Assembly: GCF_025352645.1 (NCBI RefSeq)
Contig: NZ_JANXSO010000081.1
Span: 1 to 36,928, forward strand
From: Iodobacter sp.
Lineage (GTDB): Bacteria > Pseudomonadota > Gammaproteobacteria > Burkholderiales > Chitinibacteraceae
Direction of reading: 5' to 3'
DNA length: 36,928 bases
Shown here: positions 10,718-19,051 of the stretch, piece after piece
Numbering within the stretch: the first letter of the stretch is position 1
Layout of the letters: the number at the start of each line of letters is the position of its first letter
Notes under the pieces: generated by a model
Seen by the model: the letters and a program-made list of their open reading frames with translations, nothing else
What the model was told of the DNA's origin: nothing
Databases searched by the model: none
Translations under genes and position numbers: made by a program

Positions 10718-12709
10718 TTATGATTTAAGGGCAGTAAAGTCTGGGTCAGGACACTGATAGCCAAATTTTGGCGCCCAGTCAAACTGCTTGCCAGTTTTTA
10801 TGTAGCGCAGATAAAGCTGGCTGCCCGCTTTACTATCCTTTTGAATAACCCAGCTGGCTCCCTTGCAGAGTACGGCAGCATAGGCTTGGCTTTTGGGGGG
10901 CAATAGATCAGCGGCTAATACTGCAAGTGCGCTAGCTTTCCAGCGGTAATGCAGAAAATGCTGGTCAGATTCGGGCAGTGATTGTTGAGCTCGGCTGGCT
11001 TCCAACTTACTGATCCAGCGGGTGTTTTGCTCCATGGGCTTAAAGGCATCCTCCAGTAGACTGGTGCCACCGTAATCTGGCGTCATTTCATAGCTGCTAA
11101 ATTCCATTCCTTGCGCGCGCAGCAGAGTAGCGGCCCGAAAATAGGCTTGGGCACGCTTAGGCTTATCTACCTTGGGATCATCGGCAATCTGGCGCTGTTG
11201 AGCAAACTGTTGGGCCCATTCCCGATAATTAGGCGCCTCAAAGTAGCTTTGTGCTTCTGAGTAGCGGCCAAGCCGCATTAGTCGGCGTGCGAGTAGCTCT
11301 CTTAGCTTGACTGATGGTGTCTGGCGTTGCAGATAGCTATCGTTGCCTTCGATTACGGGCCTGAGTAGCGGGGCAGCAGCCTGAGTATGCTGATCTACAA
11401 AGCTTTTTAATTCGTCAGCGGTGAGCACGCGCTCAGCCACATCCGCTACGTCCATCCAGTATCGGCCAGAGCGATAGAGTAAATCCATCGCTTGCAAATA
11501 GTCATCACGGTGCAACGCCAGCAGCGCTTGTTCGGCGGCGATGCGAGTGGTGGGGGCGTCTGTATAGCTGGGGCTACTTTCACTGGGAAACTGCGCAGCG
11601 GCTTTGGCGTAGGCAGCGGTGGCTGCGGGGATACCGCCTTGGCGCAGTGCTATTTTTGCCCGTAGCCACCAAGCCAGCCCACTATCCCTGCTGTTTTTTA
11701 TTAGGGCTTCGGCCATGGTGTATTTGCCGGAGCGATAGGCTAGCGCTGCCAGCTTGTCGTTGTCCTGTTGCTTATTGGCCTGGCTGAGCAGGCTTAAAAT
11801 TGGATCTATAAATTGTTTGGTTTTTTCACCGCTCTCATCGTTGAGCTGCCAATCCAGATTGCCGCTGCGGCTGAGTAGCTCAATGGTGATTAATTGCTGG
11901 ACCAGCGGGTCTTTGATGCTGCTGCGCAATGGCTCATTATTTTCAGCTTTAATTAGATAGCCAGAGATAAACGTCAGGGAAGCGATGCCTTCTGGGTCGC
12001 CTTGAGCCGCTTGGCGGGCGTAATGCTGCGCCGCGAGTGGGATGTTTTTTTGCCTAAAATAAATACGCGCTTGTTGCCCAAGGCTGCTTAGAGAGAGCAA
12101 GTCAGGGTCTGCTGCGCCATTTTTAACGGCATCGATCAGCTGTTGAAAAACCTTAATCGCCTGCTCGCTCTCTGCTTTAGAAAGCGGTATGGGCGGAGTG
12201 GTTTCACGGTTATTGGGATCTTTTGCACCATCACCAATTAATGTTCTGCCTAAGGAATACAGTGCTTTCAAATGCCATTCGGCCTGTTCACTCTTTGGCA
12301 GGGCCAGTACTTGTCTGAAGTAATCTGCAGCTTGAGGGTCATGCAGTGAAAAGGCGAGGGCCGCCTTGGTGTAAAGGCGGGCAGCCATGGGCAGGCCTGC
12401 TCCTGCTTTCCATGCGGCATCGATATTGGGTGCGGCGCGCATGGCTTGTATTTGTGCTATTGGCGGAAAACTGGCTGGTGCTGCGGCTTTCCAAGTTGGC
12501 AATTGCGGATCTTTCGGCGTCAGGCGCGAGGCCTCCCATGCATAGTTACCCTCGGGCAGGGCTAAGAGGGTGGCGGTTCTATTCATCAGTAAGCGGTTGG
12601 GAAAATCTGGCCCGCATGCATCGACCGCCAGCGAAAACAGCAGCGTGCTAAGTGACAGAATAATAAGCGGATGCGGATTGCGCTGGCGAAGGGCTTTAAG
12701 GGCTGACAA
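10718..12709 (-). CDS. TPR-repeat putative lipoprotein
   Basis: Protein of 663 residues, not recognised as a named family. It starts with a basic segment and hydrophobic helix (LIILSLSTLLFSL) ending in VDAC; Cys32 is a plausible but non-classical lipidation site, followed by GPDFPNRLL. The rest is helical and repeat-like, with several TPR-type segments (for example AAQHYARQAAQGDPEGI, LMRLGRYSEAQSYFEAP). It is probably anchored in the periplasm. The start is TTG at 12709: a strong AGAGGA site lies eight bases upstream and no ATG is available before the signal sequence. It overlaps the end of the DUF3142 gene by 14 bases, implying coupled translation. It is the last gene of the five-gene run. 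Confidence 0.75.
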   Translation of the reverse strand: MSALKALRQRNPHPLIILSLSTLLFSLAVDACGPDFPNRLLMNRTATLLALPEGNYAWEASRLTPKDPQLPTWKAAAPASFPPIAQIQAMRAAPNIDAAWKAGAGLPMAARLYTKAALAFSLHDPQAADYFRQVLALPKSEQAEWHLKALYSLGRTLIGDGAKDPNNRETTPPIPLSKAESEQAIKVFQQLIDAVKNGAADPDLLSLSSLGQQARIYFRQKNIPLAAQHYARQAAQGDPEGIASLTFISGYLIKAENNEPLRSSIKDPLVQQLITIELLSRSGNLDWQLNDESGEKTKQFIDPILSLLSQANKQQDNDKLAALAYRSGKYTMAEALIKNSRDSGLAWWLRAKIALRQGGIPAATAAYAKAAAQFPSESSPSYTDAPTTRIAAEQALLALHRDDYLQAMDLLYRSGRYWMDVADVAERVLTADELKSFVDQHTQAAAPLLRPVIEGNDSYLQRQTPSVKLRELLARRLMRLGRYSEAQSYFEAPNYREWAQQFAQQRQIADDPKVDKPKRAQAYFRAATLLRAQGMEFSSYEMTPDYGGTSLLEDAFKPMEQNTRWISKLEASRAQQSLPESDQHFLHYRWKASALAVLAADLLPPKSQAYAAVLCKGASWVIQKDSKAGSQLYLRYIKTGKQFDWAPKFGYQCPDPDFTALKS

Positions 12710-13928
12710 GTGTTTTATCCTCTTGCAGAGATGAGCAGCGCAGCCAGCCTATGGGGCGAGACTGCCCGCTACGCAGCTGATCAGGTTTAATCAGCTTAAA
12801 GTGTTGTTGAGACCGATCGCTTGCCAGCTGGTAATTGCCGATGGCGTCTGCGGCTAGGCAGTCGCTGGCGACGATGCTGATTTGCCTAGGTAAGGGGGCA
12901 TCAGCTGGGCCGGCATTGTGCAAAACAATATCATGTAGTTGCTTGGTTTCGTTTAGTTTAGCGGGCAGGCTGTGGATTTTGACCTGCCAGTTTGGGGTGA
13001 GTGGCTGCTGCAAAATAACGGCGCTGAGCGTGCTTAGCGACCATGCGCGTTGATCACTTGCCAAAGGTAGCCGAAACCAGATTAAGCCTTGCAAACTTGG
13101 CAATCGTTGCGTTTGCAACTGTTGAATAAATTGGGCCAGTTGCTGCGGGGCAACAGTCAGTTCTTGCTTGTTATTTGTCATGCGCAGTGGGGATTCACTT
13201 TCGACCTGCCAGTCTTTACTCCCCCCACCCGTTAATCCCATGCCGTAAGCGGGTAGGGCGGCGCGAAATGGCCGATCGCTTAATTGGCTATAGCGTTTGA
13301 TCCAGCCGAGTGCCAGCTTGGCATCAAATAGCCCCTGCTCTGGTGAAAGCACGGCATGTACTTGTAATACGGATTGGTCAGTCAGCTGCAATATTTTGGG
13401 AAAAATAGGCGAGCTAATCCAAGTAGGCAGAGCGGTAATGCTCAATTGTAGCGCTGGCGGTAGTCCTTGTTTAAGCCCTTGCAAAAACTGCAAGTACTCC
13501 GGCAGGCGAGCGCTTGCCGCATCGTGGTCGATCTCTACCCCGAGCAGATTTAAGCCGCGAGCCTGCCAGCTTTGGGTAAGGGCAAAGATATGCTGATAAA
13601 TAGCGGGGCGGTCAGCGGGGTTTAATTGCTCGTCTAAACGCACAACCAGCCAGAGTGGGCGGCCATCTTTTTTGAGTTCGTCATAGTCAATACTTAAGTT
13701 GGGCCAGCCAGTTTGTGGATGGTGCTGCAAGGCCAGCACACGCAAAGCCGAGAATAGATGGCGACTTTGCAGCAAGGCACTGGCGTGCTCCTTTGTCCAG
13801 ACTCTTTGCCAGATATAGGCTTGCTGATCCCAAGCAGTGTTGGGGCGATGGTTTGCCACTAAAAAACCACTAAGGGCCAGTGTGGCAACTAGTGCTGTGC
13901 CACTTAGCATTAACTTTAATCGCGTCAT
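12696..13928 (-). CDS. DUF3142 domain-containing exported protein
   Basis: Protein of 410 residues with an N-terminal hydrophobic segment (GTALVATLALSGFLV), either a signal anchor or a signal peptide. The body matches the DUF3142 pattern: AYIWQRVWTKEHASAL, LLGVEIDHDAASARLPEYLQFLQGL, LSITALPTWI and VLQVHAVL. The arrangement resembles a TIM-barrel glycoside-hydrolase-like fold with an acidic EIDHD centre, but the activity is unknown to me. It lies 10 bases after the HGSNAT-like gene and overlaps the next gene, so all are probably co-expressed. A cell-envelope sugar substrate would fit the context, as inference only. Confidence 0.8.
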   Translation of the reverse strand: MTRLKLMLSGTALVATLALSGFLVANHRPNTAWDQQAYIWQRVWTKEHASALLQSRHLFSALRVLALQHHPQTGWPNLSIDYDELKKDGRPLWLVVRLDEQLNPADRPAIYQHIFALTQSWQARGLNLLGVEIDHDAASARLPEYLQFLQGLKQGLPPALQLSITALPTWISSPIFPKILQLTDQSVLQVHAVLSPEQGLFDAKLALGWIKRYSQLSDRPFRAALPAYGMGLTGGGSKDWQVESESPLRMTNNKQELTVAPQQLAQFIQQLQTQRLPSLQGLIWFRLPLASDQRAWSLSTLSAVILQQPLTPNWQVKIHSLPAKLNETKQLHDIVLHNAGPADAPLPRQISIVASDCLAADAIGNYQLASDRSQQHFKLIKPDQLRSGQSRPIGWLRCSSLQEDKTLVSP

Positions 13929-13938
13929 GGTAGAGCAC

Positions 13939-14622
13939 TTATTTTTTTAACAGCAAGCCCAGCACGCCAAATAAGATGGGCTGGTGTATTAGGTAGATAA
14001 TGAGGCTGTGCTTGCCTAGCCAGCGTAGTGGGGCGAGTTGGCGCTGGCCGCCTTGGGCTAGCCATTGAGCTGGCAGCATGGTTTGGGCGGCGATGCCAAG
14101 CAGTACCACGCCAAACCAAGGCAGCATTGGCACGTAATCTTCAGTTCTAGGTTTGTAAGTCATCATGCCCAGCCAAGCCAGTGCGGGCTGATCAAATAGC
14201 GTGGCTTGTAGCAGCACACCTAGCAAAATCAGTAGCAATCCTAGGATTAAGCAGAGGCGGGGTTTATTCCTAAACAGCGGGGCGATTAAGCCTGCCACAA
14301 AAAAGAAGTGCAGCACGCCAAACCAGATAATGGCATTGGGGAAAATAAACCAGCTGCCCAACGTGGCGGCTCCAGCACAGGCCAGTAATCTTAACTGACG
14401 TTGCCAGCTTGGTTGCGCTCTAGCGCAAAGACCCGCTACTGCAGCAAATAGGCTGACGATCAAGGTGCGGAGCGCCACCCACTCTGGATCAATATTGGTT
14501 TGCACTGACCAAACGCCGAAATAGGCCAGATCAAAAGAAAAATGAAACAACACCATTAAGACAACGGCAATGCCTCGAAGTAGATCAGGAAGAGGTTTAC
14601 GGGGCCTAAGGACTAATGACAT
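13939..14622 (-). CDS. HGSNAT-like (DUF1624) membrane protein
   Basis: Membrane protein of 227 residues with about seven hydrophobic segments. The start PLPDLLRGIAVVLMVLFHFSFDLAYF is typical of the heparan-alpha-glucosaminide N-acetyltransferase catalytic family (DUF1624/COG3503), where a conserved His and Asp lie in the first helix. Family members are thought to move acyl groups across the membrane to glycan substrates; the bacterial substrate is not known. It begins three bases after the PP2C stop and ends 10 bases before the DUF3142 start, so it belongs to the same transcript. Confidence 0.85.
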   Translation of the reverse strand: MSLVLRPRKPLPDLLRGIAVVLMVLFHFSFDLAYFGVWSVQTNIDPEWVALRTLIVSLFAAVAGLCARAQPSWQRQLRLLACAGAATLGSWFIFPNAIIWFGVLHFFFVAGLIAPLFRNKPRLCLILGLLLILLGVLLQATLFDQPALAWLGMMTYKPRTEDYVPMLPWFGVVLLGIAAQTMLPAQWLAQGGQRQLAPLRWLGKHSLIIYLIHQPILFGVLGLLLKK

Positions 14623-14625
14623 TAC

Positions 14626-15531
14626 TTATTTAGAGTACTTTTGGATGGCTGCCTGAATCTCAGCAATAGCGGCTTCGATATCATCGTCGGTGATATTGGC
14701 GCTGCTGCTTAAAGGGTCTATATGCGTAGTAATGGTGTTGGGGTCTAGTTTTTGAGTGGAAACGAAGGTGTTTTCGGAGAAAACGTTTTCATCCGCATCG
14801 TGCCAATTAATGCCGAGCGCACTGATATTATCGGAGAACTTACCCGCGCGTAATTCGGCTCTATCCATAAGCTGGGGTATAGAGAATAAAACAGGAAATG
14901 AGGATAAAAAGTGAATTAAATCGCTTTCATCCACAGAGCCCCACAGCCCATCGGTGCATAACAGCAGGGTATCGTTGTCAATTAAGAGAATCTTGCTGCC
15001 TAGATCGATATCTGGCTTGAGGGTTCCGCCCAGACAATTATAAATTTTATTTCTTTCTGGGTGAATTAAGGCTTCTTCGGCGGTGATTTTGCCATCATTA
15101 ACCAATTGCTGCACCTTAGAATGGTCTTTGGTTTGCAGTAAAATTTCGCCTTTACGCAGCACATATAGGCGTGAATCCCCAACGTGAGCCCAATGCAAAA
15201 CACCGTCTTGTATTACACAGCAGACCACGGTAGTGCGTGGGATTTCAAGTAGCTGATGATTGCTTGCATAATGAGAAATCGCACTATGGCATTGCAGTAA
15301 AGCATCATGCAGAAATTGCGTTGGTTTTCTGAGGTAGGGTTGTGCTTTTTTCTGAAATTGATCAGTGAGTAGCTCAACGGCAATTTGCGCCGCAATTTCG
15401 CCATGTAAATGGCCACCCATGCCGTCAGCCACCACTAATAGCAATGCGTCTCGGCTATAAGAATAGCCTAAGCGATCTTGATTATATTGCCGCCCGCCTT
15501 GGCGGCTATTTTGATATACAGTGAATTTCAT
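14626..15531 (-). CDS. PP2C-family serine/threonine phosphatase
   Basis: Metal-dependent protein phosphatase of 301 residues. Motifs are RQYNQD (residues 14-19), VVADGMGGH with Asp36, HVGDSRLYVLR, LLCTDGLWGSV and the late Asp-Asn of SDNISALGI, covering the usual metal ligands. A C-terminal tail of about 60 residues, rich in Asp, Glu and Ser, follows the domain. The start is the ATG at 15531, whose ATGA overlaps the kinase stop and has GGAAA upstream. A 13-residue extension inside the kinase gene is rejected. It very likely reverses phosphorylation by the adjacent kinase. Confidence 0.93.
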   Translation of the reverse strand: MKFTVYQNSRQGGRQYNQDRLGYSYSRDALLLVVADGMGGHLHGEIAAQIAVELLTDQFQKKAQPYLRKPTQFLHDALLQCHSAISHYASNHQLLEIPRTTVVCCVIQDGVLHWAHVGDSRLYVLRKGEILLQTKDHSKVQQLVNDGKITAEEALIHPERNKIYNCLGGTLKPDIDLGSKILLIDNDTLLLCTDGLWGSVDESDLIHFLSSFPVLFSIPQLMDRAELRAGKFSDNISALGINWHDADENVFSENTFVSTQKLDPNTITTHIDPLSSSANITDDDIEAAIAEIQAAIQKYSK

Positions 15532-16496
15532 TCTGTTTCCAACTGGCCTTTGTTCGAAAACTCGACCCATTTGCGTCTTAGTGTGCTCACAATGCCGCTG
15601 CGTTTAAGCGGCGCGGAGCCACGCTCTAATAGCTGCTTTTGTAGTTGTGGCACACTTTGTGGGCGCAGGCTAGGATCTAAACTTAAACATAATGAAATAA
15701 GCTCGATGAGTTCGGGCGAGTAGCGATCCCCATAGCGATCATGCAATTTAATCACCTTATCTTCTTTCAAGCGTAAATCCGCAGGTTGTGGAGCCGTGCC
15801 GGCGATACAGGCAAATAAGCTAGCACCAATGCCATAAATATCAGTCCAAGGGCCGTGCGGATCTTTTTTATTATATTGCTCAGGCGCAGCAAAGCCTGGG
15901 GTGTACATGGGGGTGAGCTTGCTTTGCTCTAGGGCTAAAGTTTGGCGTGCGGAGCCAAAATCAAGCAATACCGGTGAGCCATCTTTGCGAATATAAATAT
16001 TGGCGGGTTTGATATCTAAATGTAATAGTTTGTTTAGATGAACTTCGCGTAAACCATTGAGTAAATGATAAAAAACATGGCGAATTAAGCCTTCGTCTAC
16101 CCCTTCTCTGCCATGCTTAAGCTGAATTTCTTTTTGCAATGTGCGGCCACGCTCATATTCCATCACCATATAAACCGTATCATTGGCACGGAAAAAATTA
16201 CGCACCCGGATAATGTTAGGATGTTGAATATGAGCTAAGGTTTTGCCCTCTTCAAAAAAGCATTTTAAACCGTGGCGAAATAAAGCAATGCTATCTTCGC
16301 TGCGTGCTTGTACCACATCACCTTCGGTTCTGAGCGCTAAAGAATTGGGTAAGTATTCTTTAATCGCAACCGGATAATCATTCTCATCATGGGCCAGATA
16401 CACAATACTAAAGCCACCCGCCGACAATAACTTGGCGATGGTGTAGTTCTGGAGTTGATAACCGCGTGCGAGCGGTTGATTGCTTGGAGTTGCCAT
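15528..16496 (-). CDS. Bacterial serine/threonine protein kinase
   Basis: Hanks-type kinase of 322 residues, soluble, with no membrane or sensor domain. Motifs in order: glycine loop SAGGFSIVYLA (residues 25-35), Lys46 in VAIKEYLP, the catalytic loop HLDIKPANIYI (an HxD form), DFGSAR for magnesium, and APEQY. The regulatory mechanism is not visible. It is the first gene of a minus-strand run with PP2C, HGSNAT-like, DUF3142 and TPR genes, and is divergent from yicC. Its stop overlaps the phosphatase start by four bases. Substrates are unknown; the downstream envelope genes are natural candidates. Confidence 0.93.
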   Translation of the reverse strand: MATPSNQPLARGYQLQNYTIAKLLSAGGFSIVYLAHDENDYPVAIKEYLPNSLALRTEGDVVQARSEDSIALFRHGLKCFFEEGKTLAHIQHPNIIRVRNFFRANDTVYMVMEYERGRTLQKEIQLKHGREGVDEGLIRHVFYHLLNGLREVHLNKLLHLDIKPANIYIRKDGSPVLLDFGSARQTLALEQSKLTPMYTPGFAAPEQYNKKDPHGPWTDIYGIGASLFACIAGTAPQPADLRLKEDKVIKLHDRYGDRYSPELIELISLCLSLDPSLRPQSVPQLQKQLLERGSAPLKRSGIVSTLRRKWVEFSNKGQLETE

Positions 16497-16582
16497 CCGA
16501 CTCTTTTCGTTATACTGATGTATCTGTTAATTTTGATTTCAGCTTGAGGGAATGTAAAGCTATTCCCTTTAAAGGAACCCTA
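16497..16582. promoter_or_regulatory. Divergent promoter region between kinase operon and yicC
   Basis: The 86-base gap must carry the start signals of the five-gene minus-strand run and of yicC. A TATACT hexamer at 16511-16516 could be a plus-strand -10 box, with TTGCCA 15 bases upstream. The overlapping GTTATA reads TATAAC on the minus strand. The AAAGGAA site at 16571-16577 is the ribosome-binding site of yicC. Assignment of boxes is tentative. Confidence 0.35.
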
Positions 16583-17449
16583 ATGATTTTAAGTATGACT
16601 GGTTTTTCCTCCATTCAGCGCGAATTGCCAGGTGGCACACTAAGTATTGAGCTGCGCTCAGTGAATCACCGTTTTTTAGACCTCACCCTTCGCACCCCAG
16701 AGGAGCTTCGCCCCCTAGAGGGAGGAATGCGCGAGCGCGTTGCTGCTAAATTAGCACGTGGCAAAGTTGAGTGCCGTGTTAATTGGAATGCCCGTGTCGG
16801 TGCCGAAGCCGCTTTACAACTTAATACTGAATTATTACAACAGCTTTTAGCTGCTGCTGCCGTGGCTAAGAAAATTGCACCACAGGCGTCAGAATTACAA
16901 CTGGGCGAATTACTTCGTTGGCCAGGCGTGTTATCCGCCCAAGTTGCCGCGCCAGAATCGTTAGGCGCAGCCTGCTTAGAAGTGCTGGATGAAGCTCTCT
17001 TCGATTTTAGCGCCAGCCGTGGCCGCGAAGGTGAAAAGCTTAAAGCGCATTTGCTAGAACGCATTGCAGGTATGCAAACCATTGTTGATGAGATTACGCC
17101 GTTGATCCCGCAATTGGCGGCGGCTTATGAAGCGCGGATGAAGGCGCGTTTTCTAGATGTACTGGGCACCAATGACGATGAGCGCGTGCGCCAAGAAATT
17201 GTTATTTTTGCGCAAAAAATTGATATTGATGAAGAACTATCGCGCCTGAATGCCCATTTTAGCGAAATTCGTCGCATCTTAGAAAAAGGCGGCTCGGTGG
17301 GCAAGCGCTTGGATTTCCTTATGCAAGAGTTGAATCGCGAAGCCAATACACTAGGCTCTAAATCCGTCAGCGCCGAAACCAGCCGTGCATCAATTGAATT
17401 AAAAGTACTGATAGAACAGATGCGTGAACAAATTCAAAATATTGAGTAA
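16583..17449 (+). CDS. yicC: YicC family endoribonuclease
   Basis: Protein of 288 residues, matching E. coli YicC in length and layout: MILSMTGFSSIQ at the start, LSIELRSVNHRFLDLTLRTP, and the C-terminal KRLDFLMQELNREANTLGSKS. YicC proteins are described as endoribonucleases acting in RNA turnover. The start chosen is the ATG at 16583, with AAAGGAA seven bases upstream; the frame is open for 39 more codons but these have no homology. It is divergent from the kinase operon and followed by a terminator. Confidence 0.95.
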   Translation: MILSMTGFSSIQRELPGGTLSIELRSVNHRFLDLTLRTPEELRPLEGGMRERVAAKLARGKVECRVNWNARVGAEAALQLNTELLQQLLAAAAVAKKIAPQASELQLGELLRWPGVLSAQVAAPESLGAACLEVLDEALFDFSASRGREGEKLKAHLLERIAGMQTIVDEITPLIPQLAAAYEARMKARFLDVLGTNDDERVRQEIVIFAQKIDIDEELSRLNAHFSEIRRILEKGGSVGKRLDFLMQELNREANTLGSKSVSAETSRASIELKVLIEQMREQIQNIE

Positions 17450-17486
17450 AGTTTTGAACCACATCTTAGCGCTTTAGTTAAATATG

Positions 17487-17521
17487 CAAAGCCCTGCAAA
17501 TACAGGGCTTTGTTGTTTTTT
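17487..17521 (+). terminator. Intrinsic terminator after yicC
   Basis: The stem CAAAGCCCTG / CAGGGCTTTG with loop CAAATA is followed by a T-rich tract, 37 bases after the yicC stop. Confidence 0.88.
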
Positions 17522-17551
17522 AGATCTAAGTCATAAAACTCAGATAAATAG

Positions 17552-18016
17552 CAGGTAAGTTATGTATCGGGTTTTTCAAAAGTGCTGAGTGCAAATACTC
17601 GGGTCAGCTATGTGCTTGCTGCAGATCTGGGACATTTAAAATTGATGTGTGGTGGCGGTACATCCGAACTGCTGGAGCAACTGCTGTGCCGAATGCTGAC
17701 AGAAGGCAGTTATGAAAAGCACCGCAAGCGTATTGCTGACCGCCTGCTGGAATCCGGGGGGCGGGTAGCGCAGTGGCTGGAGCGTCTGGGCTGTGTTGCA
17801 CCCTTTAGCGGTGGGATGTTTATCTGGGCACAGCTGCCAGAGGGTGAGGATGCTGAAATATTGGCAAGGAAGGGAATGGTTCAGGGGCTGCTGCTGGCTC
17901 CAGGCTCGCTGTTTAGCCGTCATCAACGGTTTGCTCGCTTTATGCGATTTAATGTTGCATACAGTGATGATCCCCATGTGGAGCAGGCGTTTAGCGCATT
18001 GATAAGGAATGCTTAA
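17552..18016 (+). pseudogene. C-terminal remnant of a PLP-dependent (MocR/class I) aminotransferase
   Basis: The open frame encodes only the last third of a fold-type I aminotransferase. It begins just before the PLP-lysine motif (YVSGFSKVLSANTRVSYVLA, Lys codon 17579-17581). It continues through LLEQLLCRMLTEGSYEKHRKRI, FSGGMFIWAQLPEG and LLLAPGSLFS to the normal C-terminal end, RFMRFNVAY. A TAG at 17549-17551 closes the frame upstream, and the preceding bases are the yicC terminator, so the N-terminal 250 or more residues (and any GntR-type DNA-binding domain) are absent. A GTG at 17582 could start a 144-residue peptide, but that lacks the catalytic lysine. It is most likely a non-functional relic left by a deletion next to yicC. 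Confidence 0.85.
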
Positions 18017-18054
18017 GTCTGGTGCTTTAGCTTGAGGGCTAGAGCATAGTGATT

Positions 18055-18095
18055 AACAAAGCCCCTGCTTGATTTACCCAAGCAGGGGCTTTGTT
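18055..18095. terminator. Strong hairpin, probable bidirectional terminator
   Basis: A perfect 16-base stem (AACAAAGCCCCTGCTT with its complement at 18080-18095) encloses a nine-base loop. It lies between the aminotransferase relic (plus) and the convergent repeat-protein gene (minus). T tracts are short on both sides, but stem strength and position fit termination. Confidence 0.75.
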
Positions 18096-18122
18096 ATCAA
18101 CGGTGTGATGAGCAGGGCTGTT

Positions 18123-18563
18123 TTAAATTACAGATGAGGCAGAAGCATTACCTGATTTTTTTTGAACAACTGAAGCTGCTGAAGCTGCGTGCTTTTTAGC
18201 TTGGGTTTTTTGCACAGCAGAAGCCGCAGATGCTGCATGTTTTTTAGTTTGGGCTTTTTGCACTGCTGATGCGGCAGATGCTGGTTTTTTTACATCTGCT
18301 TTGTGTACAGCAGAAGCCGCAGATGCTGCGTGTTTTTTAGCTTGGGCTTTTTGCACGGCTGATGCGGCAGATGCTGGTTTTTTTACATCTGCTTTGTGTA
18401 CTGCTGATGCAGCAGAAGCGTGGTGTTTTGAATGTTTTGCTGGGGCCACCTTGGTGGCGTGTGTTTCAACTTTAATCGGAGTGGATGCAGATTCTGCTGC
18501 TACACCGAAAGCGGTAGTTGCAACAAATACGGTAGCAGCGATAGTTTTGAGCAGTTTGTTCAT
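18123..18563 (-). CDS. Exported Lys/Ala-rich repeat protein
   Basis: Protein of 146 residues with a clear signal peptide (MNKLLKTIAATVFVATTAFGVAA, cleavage expected near residue 23). The mature part is almost wholly made of a 15-16-residue unit of the form ASAASAV-(H/Q)-K-A-(D/Q)-x-KK-(P/HA). About five full copies and two degenerate ones are present, in alternating H/D/P and Q/Q/HA versions. It is strongly basic, low in complexity, and has no Cys or aromatic residues after the signal, so it is probably an extended, disordered periplasmic or secreted polycation. The ATG has AGGAAC upstream. The DNA repeats make copy number prone to slippage. It resembles alanine/lysine-rich histone-H1-like repeats only in composition; no function is assigned. 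Confidence 0.8.
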   Translation of the reverse strand: MNKLLKTIAATVFVATTAFGVAAESASTPIKVETHATKVAPAKHSKHHASAASAVHKADVKKPASAASAVQKAQAKKHAASAASAVHKADVKKPASAASAVQKAQTKKHAASAASAVQKTQAKKHAASAASVVQKKSGNASASSVI

Positions 18564-19051
18564 GGTCTGGGTTCCTGAAGTTAGGTTGGTAGTGAAGCGG
18601 ACAAATTCAGTATCTACCCTCTGGATTAAGAGTTCGATAAGGCTTTAGTAGCGATGTGTAACCATCTGTTTTTTAATGCTTTTGGCATTATTTTTATTGA
18701 GTTGAAAACTTAATTTTCGTTCAAAGTTCACCAGATCTGCACTGGCTTTTAAGTAAATGCAGCTGCGCCAGCCTGTCACCAGATGACATTTTTTCATCGC
18801 TGATATCAATGAGGCCGGATGTCTCAATCCGGCGCATCAGGCTTTTGCGCTGCGCTGGCTTTTCAATAATGGCTTGCGTCACCGATTTGAGTTGAAAGCG
18901 CTCTGGTGGGTAAAAAATCGGCGTCATCAAATACAGGTTATTTTGTTGCAGCCGCAATCCGTCTATTAATCGTCTTTGAGCTTATTGACAGCCATGTTAC
19001 TGACGCTTACTCTGCTATTCCTTTCGCCATTCACATGGCAAAAGGGGCTGC
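18564..19051. other. Intergenic stretch with two doubtful minus-strand small frames
   Basis: Two overlapping minus-strand open frames occur here, 18721-18957 (78 codons, inner ATG at 18927) and 18645-18827 (60 codons, another frame). The peptide segment FYPPERFQLKSVTQAII and onward looks protein-like but I do not recognise it. The two frames could be one small gene split by a frameshift. Neither has a good ribosome-binding site. An AATGC/GCATT hairpin lies near 18675. The last bases hold the AGGGG site of the exporter gene. Confidence 0.3.

Noticed and set aside
16466-16582. Longer yicC start overlapping the kinase gene
   Set aside because: The extra residues are not conserved and AAAGGAA marks the ATG at 16583.
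18123-18563. CRISPR-like array in the repeat protein region
   Set aside because: The repeats are in-frame codon repeats without unique spacers.
18301-18648. 115-codon plus-strand frame opposite the Lys/Ala repeat protein
   Set aside because: It is the antisense of the repeats; the minus-strand product has a signal peptide and ribosome-binding site.
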